From Archangium minus (GTDB lineage: Bacteria > Myxococcota > Myxococcia > Myxococcales > Myxococcaceae), in the NCBI RefSeq assembly GCF_044360475.1, contig NZ_CP043494.1, positions 186,001 to 250,000 of the forward strand: a DNA stretch of 64,000 bases. Direction: 5' to 3'. The notes beneath the pieces were generated by a model. It searched no databases. It was not told the DNA's origin and saw nothing but the letters and a program-made list of their open reading frames with translations. The translations under genes were made by a program, and so were the position numbers. Positions within the stretch are counted from its first letter, which is position 1; every line of letters starts with the position of its first letter. Shown here in pieces: positions 51,441-59,770 of the stretch.

Positions 51441-52196
51441 ATGCTCACCGAGGAGCGGCGCAGGAGGATTCTGGAGACCCTGGCGAGCGACCAGCGGGTG
51501 GTGGCGAGCGCCCTGGCAGCCGAGTTCGGCGTGTCGGAGGACACGGTGCGCCGAGACCTGCGGGAGCTCGCCGAGGAGGGGCTGCTGCGGCGTGTCTATG
51601 GGGGGGCGGTTCCCCGGACGCCCATCGCGCCCACCTACTCGGGACGGCGGAGCGAGTCGGTGGAGGCCAAGAGCGCCATCGCCGCCACCGCGGCGCGCTT
51701 CCTACGAGCCGGGCAGGTGGTGTTCTTCGATGCGGGGACCACGGCCAGGGCGGTTGCGACGCAGGTGCCGCGGGATTTAGCGCTGACCGTCATCACCCAC
51801 AGCCTGCCGGTGGCCGCGGTCCTGGCGGAGCATCCGACGGTGGAGGTCATCGTGCTGGGGGGACGGCTGCTCAAGGAGGCGCAGGCCATGGTGGGCGCCG
51901 AGACAGTGGACGGCTACCGGCGGATCCGCGCGGACCTGTGCGTGTTAGGGGCGGCGAGCGTGCACCCGGACATCGGCCTGGGCGCCTTCGCTCATGAGGA
52001 CGCCGAGGTCAAACGCGCCATGGTGGGGGCGGCCGCGGAGGTCATGGTGGTCGCCGCGGGCGAGAAGCTGGGCACCACCTCGCCCTACCTCATCGGGCCG
52101 CTCTCGCTTGTAGACCGACTGGTGACGGACAGCGCCGCACCGGACGAGGTTCTCCAATCCCTCACGCATGCGGGCATTGAGCTCGTGCGGGGCTGA
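51441..52196 (+). CDS. DeoR/GlpR-family repressor
   Basis: A 251-residue DeoR regulator. The N-terminal HTH is typical: EERRRRILETLASDQRVVAS, ALAAEFGVSEDTVRRDLREL and EGLLRRVYGGAV. The C-terminal DeoRC sugar-phosphate sensor has FFDAGTTARAVATQVP, TVEVIVLGGRLLKEAQAMVG and MVVAAGEKLG. DeoR proteins repress sugar or deoxyribose metabolism until a phosphorylated sugar binds. The divergent HAD phosphatase is the obvious target. GGGAGG lies about 10 nt before ATG 51441. Confidence 0.92.
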   Translation: MLTEERRRRILETLASDQRVVASALAAEFGVSEDTVRRDLRELAEEGLLRRVYGGAVPRTPIAPTYSGRRSESVEAKSAIAATAARFLRAGQVVFFDAGTTARAVATQVPRDLALTVITHSLPVAAVLAEHPTVEVIVLGGRLLKEAQAMVGAETVDGYRRIRADLCVLGAASVHPDIGLGAFAHEDAEVKRAMVGAAAEVMVVAAGEKLGTTSPYLIGPLSLVDRLVTDSAAPDEVLQSLTHAGIELVRG

Positions 52197-52408
52197 GCGA
52201 GCTGGCCAGGGCTAAACCAGAGCACGGGGCTCGTCCCGCGCACCCCTGGCCCCACCGCTCATGTGACATTCTTGTCTCAGCGCCCCGGCCCTCACGAATG
52301 CGCCGGCTGGCGGCATTGTGTTGACTTTGTCTCATCAACCGCCTTCACTCGTTTCGCCAGGGTTCTGGCAAGACCACGATTTCGGAATCGAGTGAGAGGG
52401 GGAACACC

Positions 52409-53194
52409 ATGAGGAATGTGATTGCAAGCCTGCTCACGTTGGGCGTGATGCTCACGGGCTCGGCGCACGCGGCGACGCGCATCGACGTGCTGTCGTACAT
52501 CCTGCCGGGCTGGCCCTCGTCGTCGACGGGCATCAAGTTTTCCAACATCACGGACAAGGGCAATCCGTGGCGGACCTACTCCAACAGTGGTGGCAACGTG
52601 GGGGAGCGGCTCAACGGGTTCTTCATCACCAAAGGCGCCATCGACTATCCGTACTCCGCCTCGAAGATCTGGAACTTCGAGCAGATGATCTACGACTCCA
52701 ACTGGATCTACCTCGTGCGTGACACGAGCTGGACGTCGCGCTGCTCCGACAACAACCACATCGCGGGCATGCTGCTGTTCACCTACGAGAACAACCAGTG
52801 GCTGCGCGGCGGGCGGCACTTCCCCCGCTTCATCGACGATGGCGCGAAGGTCTCCACGGGTCAGAAGTACATCCAGGGGGTCGAGCGGAAGACGAACTCC
52901 ACCGACAACGCGCAGGAGGGGCGCTGGTGCGACGCCCAGTACGCGGGCTGGACCTCCAGTGAGATCCAGGCGACCCTGCTCGGGCAGCGCACGCTGGGGA
53001 CCACCACCTTCAACGACGTCCTCTCGCTGAAGGTCGTGGGCGGCTCCGGGACGGGGGACGAGTGGTGGTTCGCGAAGGGCTACGGTCTCATCCGGTTCAC
53101 GGACGGGACGCAGACCGAGCAGTTCACGAAGATCACCAACCCCTACGAAGTCGTCGTCCGCATCCCCTGCGAGCCCAGCGCTCCCTGCATGTGA
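52409..53194 (+). CDS. Secreted protein of unknown function
   Basis: A 261-residue protein with a cleavable signal peptide (SLLTLGVMLTGSAHAATR). The mature part is aromatic and Asn/Gly-rich, with several segments such as WNFEQMIYDSNWIYLVRDTS, NNHIAGMLLFTYENNQWLRG and DEWWFAKGYGLIRFTDGTQT, and paired cysteines. It resembles secreted beta-rich binding domains, but I do not recognise a family. GAGAGGGGGA precedes the ATG. Single gene, no partner apparent. Confidence 0.65.
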   Translation: MRNVIASLLTLGVMLTGSAHAATRIDVLSYILPGWPSSSTGIKFSNITDKGNPWRTYSNSGGNVGERLNGFFITKGAIDYPYSASKIWNFEQMIYDSNWIYLVRDTSWTSRCSDNNHIAGMLLFTYENNQWLRGGRHFPRFIDDGAKVSTGQKYIQGVERKTNSTDNAQEGRWCDAQYAGWTSSEIQATLLGQRTLGTTTFNDVLSLKVVGGSGTGDEWWFAKGYGLIRFTDGTQTEQFTKITNPYEVVVRIPCEPSAPCM

Positions 53195-53301
53195 GCAAGG
53201 CCTCATGACCGCGCGTGTCGGTCCGCGGCTCGCTTGAATTCTTTGACACCCTTGAAGCCCGGCTCTACACGCGAGCTCACTCCATACCCAAGGAAGTCAC
53301 G

Positions 53302-54270
53302 ATGCGCTTCGCGCTCCCCCTGGTCTCGCTGCTGTTCACGGCTGGCCCCACCCTCGCCGGCCCCACTGATGCCCCCCCGAAGGCGGAGGCTCCCGCCGCG
53401 GCGCCAGCGCTGCGCTTCGCGTGGCCCACGCCGTCTCGGGTGACGGTGACCGAGCGAGCCCTCAAGAAGGGCAAACGCGCGGTCATGCGCTACGACGCGG
53501 TGCTGTCGGCACGTCAGGGCGGCGGATACGAGCTGAAGCTCGACAACTTCCAGTTCCTGGAGATGGAGGGGCGAGATGTCACGAAGGGCGAGCAGCCCCC
53601 GGGGTTGAAGGCGGCCACGGCGCTGGCCAGCGCCATCCCCACGCTGGTGCTCTCGAGCGACGGCCAGGTGGAGGACCTCGTGGGGTTCGAGGAGACCATG
53701 GAGCGCAGCCTCGCGTTGGTTCCCGAGGAGCAGGGCATGCGCGAGCAGATACGCAAGGTGCTCGCGCAGCCGGCGATGGTCCAGGCGATGAAGCAGAAGG
53801 CGGGCGACTTCTGGAACGCGTGGGTGGGGGCGTGGACGGGCCTGGACCTGGCCGCCGGCCAGGAGCGCTCGGGCACGGTACCGATGCAGCTGCCCTCGGG
53901 GTCGGTGGACAGCGTGATGACGGTGCGCCACCGGGGCCCGGACGCGGACCGCAAGGGCGCGGTGCGCCTGGAGCTGGAGACGGTGCTCGAAGGCGAGCCA
54001 TTCCGCAAGGCGATGGCGGGCATGGTCGCGCAGATGGCTCAGGGCGCGAGCGCCCCGGGCAAGGCACCGCCGGATTTCGACGCGATGCTCAAGTCGGCGC
54101 GCCGCGTCTCCACCGTGGAGGTTGTGACGGACGGCGCCACGCTGCGTCCCTACAGCGTGCGCACCGCTCATGTGACGAAGCTCCAGGTGGAGGACGAGGT
54201 GCGGGAGGAGCGCGAGGAGCACGAGTACAGCTTCGCCTGGCCCGAGCGGAAGGCCGGCAAGCGCCGCTGA
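53302..54270 (+). CDS. Exported protein of unknown function
   Basis: A 322-residue protein starting at ATG 53302 after AAGGAAG. The signal peptide (LPLVSLLFTAGPTLAG) is followed by an Ala/Pro linker and a domain of alternating strands and helices (PSRVTVTERALKKGKRAVMR; LSARQGGGYELKLDNFQFLE; IPTLVLSSDGQVEDLVGFEE). Ends in a charged Arg/Glu-rich tail. The layout resembles lipoprotein-carrier-like or DUF-type envelope proteins; no confident family. No co-transcribed neighbour. Confidence 0.65.
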   Translation: MRFALPLVSLLFTAGPTLAGPTDAPPKAEAPAAAPALRFAWPTPSRVTVTERALKKGKRAVMRYDAVLSARQGGGYELKLDNFQFLEMEGRDVTKGEQPPGLKAATALASAIPTLVLSSDGQVEDLVGFEETMERSLALVPEEQGMREQIRKVLAQPAMVQAMKQKAGDFWNAWVGAWTGLDLAAGQERSGTVPMQLPSGSVDSVMTVRHRGPDADRKGAVRLELETVLEGEPFRKAMAGMVAQMAQGASAPGKAPPDFDAMLKSARRVSTVEVVTDGATLRPYSVRTAHVTKLQVEDEVREEREEHEYSFAWPERKAGKRR

Positions 54271-54735
54271 GCGGACCACCAACCCTGCCGCCGGTAGAGG
54301 CGTTTGACTCGCTTCGCCGGCCCCAACAACGAGAGGGGTTCGGGGCTCCTGAACGACTGGACTTGAATGGCTTTCAAGGTTGTCGGTCAGGAGCGTGCTG
54401 AAGTTCGCGTCCGTACTCACGAGGTGAATGTTGCGCCAGAGCACAACGCTACTCTTCGTGAAGGCAGCCGGCTTCGTATGCACGAGCTATACATGGGCCC
54501 TCAGCCCCAGCCGACAAGGCCAGTGCCCGTAAAAGATTCGAGCAAGCTCAGTTTCTTGGAGAAGGAGCGATTCGCGCCCAGCGATATTCGATAATGGGCT
54601 TGAACGTTCTATCTCCGGACTCAACGAAATCTTGAAGGGCAGTGATGTAACTTGACCGGGCTGACCCCGCCTCATGAAAGGTCGCGAGGGGTGGGACATC
54701 GCCTTCGAAGCATCTATTTTATCCAAGGAAAGCCA
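54271..54735. other. Intergenic region, no gene recognised
   Basis: About 465 bp before the RCC1-repeat lipoprotein. It holds one 75-codon frame at 54367-54594 with no signal peptide, RBS or family pattern. The last ~130 bp are AT-richer and probably contain the RCC1 gene promoter (for example around CTATTTTATCC at 54713). Nothing else was recognised. Confidence 0.45.
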
Positions 54736-56988
54736 ATGAAAGACAATTCAACTGGGTCAATGAGCTGGGCTCTGGGAGCCTGGCTCGGAGCATTGCTGGT
54801 GCTCGGCTGTGGGCAGACGACCCCTAGCGGAACAGGGGAGCAGGAGTCGCTCGGCGCTCCTCTGCGAGCCAGTCAGGCGCGAGCCCGTATCGCCACGGGC
54901 GGGGATCATTCCCTGACGGTGCGCCCGGATGGCACGGTCTGGGCAGCAGGTGCGAATGCCTCGGGCCAGCTGGGCAATGGCACTACGACCGGTGGCTCCG
55001 TTCCGGTGCAGGTGCAGGAGCTGAACGGAGCCGTGACCGTCGCCGCGGGCAATTCCCACTCGTTGGCGGTGCGTAACGACGGCACCGTGTGGGCCTGGGG
55101 CTCCAACTCCTCCGGCCAGTTGGGGGATGGCTCCACGAGCAACCGCTCCGCGCCCATCCAAGTGCAAGGGCTGAACGGCATGGAGGCCGTGGCCGCGGGC
55201 TATTCCCACTCGCTGGCGCTGAGTGCTGACGGCACCGTGTGGGCCTGGGGCGCAAACTCCTCCGGCGAGCTGGGGGATGGCTCCACGAGCAGCCGCTCCG
55301 CACCGGTGCAGGTTCAGGGACTCACTGAGGTCGTGGCCCTGGCCGCGGGCTCTTCCCACTCACTGGCGCTGCGTGGCGACGGCACCGTGTGGGCCTGGGG
55401 TGCAAACTCCTACGGCCAGTTGGGGGATGGCACCACGAGCAAACGCTCCGCACCGGTGCAGGTGCAGGGACTCACTGAGGTCGTGGCCGTGGCCGCTGGC
55501 TCTTCCCACTCACTGGCGATCCGCCGCGATGGCACCGTCTGGGCCTGGGGCTCCAACTTCGGGAGCCAATTGGGGGATGGCACCACGAGCAGCCGCTCCG
55601 CACCCGTGCAGGTGCAAGGACTCAGTGGGGCTGTGGCCGTGGCCGCGGGCTATTCCCACTCGCTGGCGCTGCGCTCCAATGGCACCGTGTGGGCCTGGGG
55701 CAATAACGGCTACGGCGAGTTGGGGGATGGCACCAAGAGCACCCGCGCCGCTCCGGTGCAGGTGCAAGGACTCAGTGGGGTCGTGGCCGTGGCCGCTGGC
55801 AGTTTCTACTCCCAGGCGGTGAGCTGCGACGGCAGCGTGTGGGGCTGGGGCTCCAACGTCAACGGTCAGCTGGGGGATGGCACTCCGAGCAAGCGAGCCG
55901 TACCGGCTCAGGTGCAGGGAATCAATGGGAGCGTGGTGGCCCTGGCCGCTGGCTCCTATCATTCCTTGGCTGTGCGCCAGGACAACACGGTGTGGGCCTG
56001 GGGCAACAACGCCTCTGGCCAACTGGGGGATGGCACCACGAGCAACCGCGCCACGCCCGTCCAGGTGCAAGGCCTGAGTGGGGTGGTGGCCGTGGCCGCG
56101 GGTGTTTCCCACTCGCTGGCACTGCGTAACGACGGTACCGTGTGGACCTGGGGCTCCAATTCCTCCACCCAGCTGGGGGATGGCACCACGGGCTATCGCG
56201 CTACACCCGCCCAGGTGCAAGGACTGAGCGGGGTGGTGGCCGTGGCCGCGGGTAGTCACCACTCGCTGGCGGTGCGGGACGACGGCACCGTGTGGGCCTG
56301 GGGCTCCAACTATGACGGTCAGGTGGATGGCTATGCGAGCGGCAACTCTCCGCCCGTCCAGGTGCCAATGCTGAGCGGGGTGGTGGCCGTGGCCGCGGGT
56401 GGTTCCCACTCGCTGGCGGTGCGGAACGACGGCACTGTGTGGGGCTGGGGCTCCCACTACTACGGTCAGCTGGGGGTTGGCGGCCCGTTCAGCCTCCCCT
56501 ACATGCCCGTGAAGGTGTGGACTGTGAGCGACGTGGTGGCCGTGGCCGCGGGTGGTACCCACTCGATGGCGCTGAGCTCCAATGGGACGCTGTGGGTCTG
56601 GGGCTACAATTACTACGGCCAGGTGGGGGACGGCACTGACGGCTACATGAGCACTCGCTACGAGCCAGTCCAGGTGCAAGGGCCGGCGGGGGTCGTGGCC
56701 GTGAGCGCGGGCGATTCCCACACGCTGGTGGCGGGCTCCGACAGCTCCCCCTGGGCGTGGGGCCAGAACAACTACGGGCAGCTCGGGGATGCCACCTCGG
56801 ACACTCTCGCTACCCCGATGCTGGTGCAAGGCGTGAGCGGTGTGACGGCCGTGGCCGCGGGCTATTCCCACTCGCTGGCGCTGCGCTCCAACGGAACGCT
56901 GTGGGCCTGGGGCTCCAACTCCGATGGCCAGCTCGGCAGTGGAAGCCCCTTGCACGCGACCACCGCTGTCCGCACCCTGCTGTATTGA
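54736..56988 (+). CDS. RCC1-repeat lipoprotein (14 blades)
   Basis: A 750-residue predicted lipoprotein; lipobox LLVLGC within the signal peptide. From about residue 52 it is 14 near-identical RCC1-type repeats of ~50 residues with the core V-A-A-G-x-S/T-H-S-L-A-L-R, then D/N-G-T-V-W-A-W-G-x-N and G-Q-L-G-D-G. RCC1 propellers have seven blades, so this length predicts two propellers in tandem. Myxobacteria carry many such surface proteins of unknown function. Repeats are conserved at DNA level (~150-bp period), making slippage and copy-number change likely. A GC-rich hairpin follows at about 57008-57036. Confidence 0.88.
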   Translation: MKDNSTGSMSWALGAWLGALLVLGCGQTTPSGTGEQESLGAPLRASQARARIATGGDHSLTVRPDGTVWAAGANASGQLGNGTTTGGSVPVQVQELNGAVTVAAGNSHSLAVRNDGTVWAWGSNSSGQLGDGSTSNRSAPIQVQGLNGMEAVAAGYSHSLALSADGTVWAWGANSSGELGDGSTSSRSAPVQVQGLTEVVALAAGSSHSLALRGDGTVWAWGANSYGQLGDGTTSKRSAPVQVQGLTEVVAVAAGSSHSLAIRRDGTVWAWGSNFGSQLGDGTTSSRSAPVQVQGLSGAVAVAAGYSHSLALRSNGTVWAWGNNGYGELGDGTKSTRAAPVQVQGLSGVVAVAAGSFYSQAVSCDGSVWGWGSNVNGQLGDGTPSKRAVPAQVQGINGSVVALAAGSYHSLAVRQDNTVWAWGNNASGQLGDGTTSNRATPVQVQGLSGVVAVAAGVSHSLALRNDGTVWTWGSNSSTQLGDGTTGYRATPAQVQGLSGVVAVAAGSHHSLAVRDDGTVWAWGSNYDGQVDGYASGNSPPVQVPMLSGVVAVAAGGSHSLAVRNDGTVWGWGSHYYGQLGVGGPFSLPYMPVKVWTVSDVVAVAAGGTHSMALSSNGTLWVWGYNYYGQVGDGTDGYMSTRYEPVQVQGPAGVVAVSAGDSHTLVAGSDSSPWAWGQNNYGQLGDATSDTLATPMLVQGVSGVTAVAAGYSHSLALRSNGTLWAWGSNSDGQLGSGSPLHATTAVRTLLY
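54893..56960 (+). repeat. Tandem ~150-bp coding repeats
   Basis: Fourteen tandem units inside the RCC1 gene share long identical runs at DNA level, e.g. GGCACCGTGTGGGCCTGGGG and GTGGCCGTGGCCGCGGG recur every 150-153 bp. The middle units (55,200-56,300) are the most alike, which suggests recent expansion or homogenisation. Confidence 0.8.
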
Positions 56989-57066
56989 GCACAAGACTTG
57001 AGTGAGTGGGGTTGCCCCGGATACGCGGGGCGGCCCCTCCGCGCAGTCCAGGGGCGGGTACCGCCT

Positions 57067-57732
57067 TCACGTCCGCGGAGGCGCGTACTTCGCGAACGGC
57101 GCCAGCTGGTCGGCCAGTGCCTTCTGGAAGGCGGGCCGGGCCTCGCCGCGCTGGCGGTAGGCCTCGAGCTCCGGGCGGGCAGCGACCAGGTTCGTGTGAC
57201 GCAGGATGCGGAGCACGCTCACCATGAGGAGGTCTCCGGCGGTGAACCGGTCCTCGAGCCATTCCCGGCCCTTCATCCACGTGGCGAGCTCGTCGAGCCG
57301 CTTCTCGGCCATCTGCAGGGCGCTCGGGCGACGCAGCTTCGCCCACTCCTCGTTCGCGAAGAAGATGTCAATGGCGGTGAAGTTCTGGATGTGCGGCTCG
57401 ATCGAGTTCAGGGCCGCGAACATCCACGTGATGGCGCGTGCCCGGGCGGCGGGCTCGCGCGGCATCAGCACCTCCGACTTCTCCGCGATGTGCAGCACGA
57501 TGGCGCCGGACTCGAATAGCGTCAGGCCATCCTCCTCGTAGACCGGCACCTGCCCGAAGGGCTGGAGGCGGCGATACGCCTCGGAGGCCTGATCCTCGGG
57601 TCCGACGCTAATCAACTTCTCCTGATAGGGAAGGCCCACCTCCTCGAGTGCCCAGCGCACCCGATGGTCCCTCACGAGCCCCTGGGCGAAGGGCGGCACC
57701 CAGCGAAACGCGGTCACGGTAATCATTGTCAT
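57067..57732 (-). CDS. Glutathione S-transferase family protein
   Basis: A 221-residue GST. The thioredoxin-like N-domain includes DHRVRWALEEVGLPYQEKLI, the cis-Pro strand GQVPVYEEDG and the glutathione gamma-Glu contact TLFESGAIVLHIAE (E, S). The helical C-domain has WLEDRFTAGDLLMVSVLR with the conserved N-cap Asp. Likely role: conjugation or peroxide detoxification in the cytoplasm. Its ATG overlaps the stop of the upstream gene by 4 nt (57729-57732), so the two form a coupled operon. A second in-frame ATG lies 2 codons later. A short copy of its C-terminal coding sequence lies at 63211-63237. Confidence 0.9.
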   Translation of the reverse strand: MTMITVTAFRWVPPFAQGLVRDHRVRWALEEVGLPYQEKLISVGPEDQASEAYRRLQPFGQVPVYEEDGLTLFESGAIVLHIAEKSEVLMPREPAARARAITWMFAALNSIEPHIQNFTAIDIFFANEEWAKLRRPSALQMAEKRLDELATWMKGREWLEDRFTAGDLLMVSVLRILRHTNLVAARPELEAYRQRGEARPAFQKALADQLAPFAKYAPPRT

Positions 57733-58151
57733 CCTTTCTTACCTGATGAAACGTCATCGGTGAGGTACGTCAGCAACTCGTCCTCATCCTTGGAGATCAT
57801 CCGTTCGAAGCCGTCACTTCGGGCATGACGTTGGATTTGCATCACGCCCACGGTGCTGCGCACGAGCACGCCGACCTTGCGGAAGCCGCCGATCCAACGA
57901 GGGCGGTGGCGCTGCTCCATGACGATTTCGAACTCGGGATCGTTCCGGCCGGGGCCGGCCCGGAGGTCGGCGAGCAGTCCGTACCGCGAGCGCCCCAATG
58001 CATCCAGGGCGTCACCGAGCCGCGCGAAGATGTCGCCGAGCTCCTCGAGCGAGGGGAACGGTGTGCTGCTGCGAACGGTGCGGACGATGCCCCTTTGCTC
58101 GTCGACGAGGACGGTGAAGTACGCGTCCTGGAAGACCTGTTTGTCTGTCAT
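57729..58151 (-). CDS. Conserved hypothetical protein coupled to GST
   Basis: A 140-residue soluble protein. It runs FQDAYFTVLVDEQRGIVRTV, SLEELGDIFARLGDALDALG, YGLLADLRAGPGRNDPEFEI and IGGFRKVGVLVRSTVGVMQI: an alternating strand and helix pattern like the SpoIIAA/STAS-like proteins found widely in myxobacteria. No phosphorylatable Ser is obvious. Its stop overlaps the GST start (ATGA type), so expression is linked. It may have a role in oxidative or membrane stress, but nothing in the sequence proves it. Confidence 0.65.
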   Translation of the reverse strand: MTDKQVFQDAYFTVLVDEQRGIVRTVRSSTPFPSLEELGDIFARLGDALDALGRSRYGLLADLRAGPGRNDPEFEIVMEQRHRPRWIGGFRKVGVLVRSTVGVMQIQRHARSDGFERMISKDEDELLTYLTDDVSSGKKG

Positions 58152-58413
58152 GGAGGGTAACCCATCGATTGGATGTACACCTGTCTAGCGCGATTGAATC
58201 AGCCGTCGCAACCAGGCCTCGCCACTCAAGAGGGTGATACCCAACAGCACCCGCAGGGTCGCTCCCAAGTCTTTGTGGGTACTGCACGAAGGAGCTCCAC
58301 GTGCCTGCTCCTGGCGATGAAGCCGAGCGATACGCTCAGGCGAGACACGGTAGTATCGACATGGCAGCGAACAGCCCCGGGCACTCGAGGTACCCGAACG
58401 CAGGTGGAGCACT

Positions 58414-59490
58414 ATGAACGTCTTGCATCGAGTCATCATCGGCGCATTGCTTGTCCTCTGTCTGGAAGCATGCGGAGAATCCAAGCCTCTTCCCGAGCGT
58501 GACCCCCTCACCCTGACACGGTTCCCCAAGGGAGCGACCATCGAGCAGCTCGCGGCGGACGACGAGGCGGTCTACTTCCTCGCGAAGACTTCATCGGATT
58601 CAACGGCGGAGCCCGTGTCTGCCTCCCTGTTCCGCGCGAGCGTGAGGGAGCCTCAAGAGCACCCGACGTTCCTCGCGGATGCGCCGACAACGGACTTCGT
58701 CGTCGGCTCGACCCACCTCTACTTCTCCGATGCCGGTTACTTCGTCGGGGCGCCCGGCAGCTACCAGTACGTGCAGTCCTTCTGGCGGGTGCCCAAGAAG
58801 GGAGGCGTGAAGGAGAAGCTCACCGAGGTCGATGGGCAATTCATGATGAACAAGTCCAATTATGGCACCCTGGTCCTGGCCGAACCGTACGTGTACTGGT
58901 TGGGGGGCAGGCCGGATGAGCCCGCCTCACTCTACCGGTTGAAGCTCGACGGCTCGGGGACTGTCGAGCGGGTCGCAGAGACCCGCAGCTGGGCGGCGTT
59001 CAACCTGGTGGCGACCGCGACCCATGTGTACTGGATGGAAGTCTACCGGACAGGCTCCGGCATCGAGAACGCCCTGGTCCGCGTACCCATCACGGCCACA
59101 TCCGCCGTTCCGACAGACGTCGTGCTCTGGCCGGGCAGGGAGTATGGGGCCCGTCCGTTCATGTCCTCGGCCACGGTCGTCACGCCGGACGGAATCTTCA
59201 CGAGTGTCGGGGATGAGCCCTCGTACTCACTGGTCCGGCTTCCGCTCGAGCCGGGGCAGGGCGGCCTCACGGTCATCGACGAGCTTCCCGATGATTCCCG
59301 GGGCCTGGCGGTTCATGATGGATGGCTCTACTACCCATCCAAGGATGGACAGGGCATCCGGAAGCGCCCGCTTGATGGAGGAGCCCCCGTCAAGCTGGTA
59401 CCCGACCGCACTGTGACCGGCCGGCTGGCGGTAAGCACCGCCGGAGTCTTCTTCCCGGGCGATGAAGTCATCCTGCGCACCGAGCGTTGA
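58414..59490 (+). CDS. Propeller-like lipoprotein
   Basis: A 358-residue predicted lipoprotein from ATG 58414 (GGTGGAG upstream); lipobox LVLCLEAC. The body shows repeats of the DUF5050 / beta-propeller type: IEQLAADDEAVYFLAK, VVGSTHLYFSDAGYF, VLAEPYVYWLGGRPDEPASL, LVATATHVYWMEVYRTG and LAVHDGWLYYPSKDGQGI. About six blades can be counted. These proteins are frequent in myxobacteria and thought to be surface-exposed; no catalytic motif. Unlike the RCC1 protein its repeats are divergent. Confidence 0.75.
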   Translation: MNVLHRVIIGALLVLCLEACGESKPLPERDPLTLTRFPKGATIEQLAADDEAVYFLAKTSSDSTAEPVSASLFRASVREPQEHPTFLADAPTTDFVVGSTHLYFSDAGYFVGAPGSYQYVQSFWRVPKKGGVKEKLTEVDGQFMMNKSNYGTLVLAEPYVYWLGGRPDEPASLYRLKLDGSGTVERVAETRSWAAFNLVATATHVYWMEVYRTGSGIENALVRVPITATSAVPTDVVLWPGREYGARPFMSSATVVTPDGIFTSVGDEPSYSLVRLPLEPGQGGLTVIDELPDDSRGLAVHDGWLYYPSKDGQGIRKRPLDGGAPVKLVPDRTVTGRLAVSTAGVFFPGDEVILRTER

Positions 59491-59770
59491 TGCCACGGAA
59501 TGAGAGCAACAGCGCAACATGATGTTGCTCAGGCGGCGAGCCGGGCCTGGGCAGGCGTGTACCCCAAGTGGGCTGTGTGGCCTGTAGCGCCATGTTGTCG
59601 TTGTCTGGCGGGCCCTGTGCCTTCATCAAGAAGCAGGGCCGCGCTTCTTCGCGCTGAGCCGTCGCGCAATTCTTGCGCATCCCTCTCCTGAGGCAATTGA
59701 CAATCACAAACCACCGCTAAGGGGCCCGTGGGGGCTTGGCCTTTTGATAGCGGTATGTCAGCGTGAAGAG

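Noticed and set aside
54367..54594. Small 75-codon gene
   Set aside because: No RBS, no family pattern, and composition like the surrounding intergenic DNA.
57008..57036. Intrinsic terminator after the RCC1 gene
   Set aside because: The hairpin GGGG-TT-GCCCCG...CGGGGC-GG-CCCC is stable, but no T-run follows, so it is mentioned only within the gene entry.
59510..59720. Possible insertion-sequence end or transposase scrap on the minus strand
   Set aside because: Frames of 60-80 codons look vaguely like gene ends, but no transposase motif, terminal inverted repeat or target duplication could be found.
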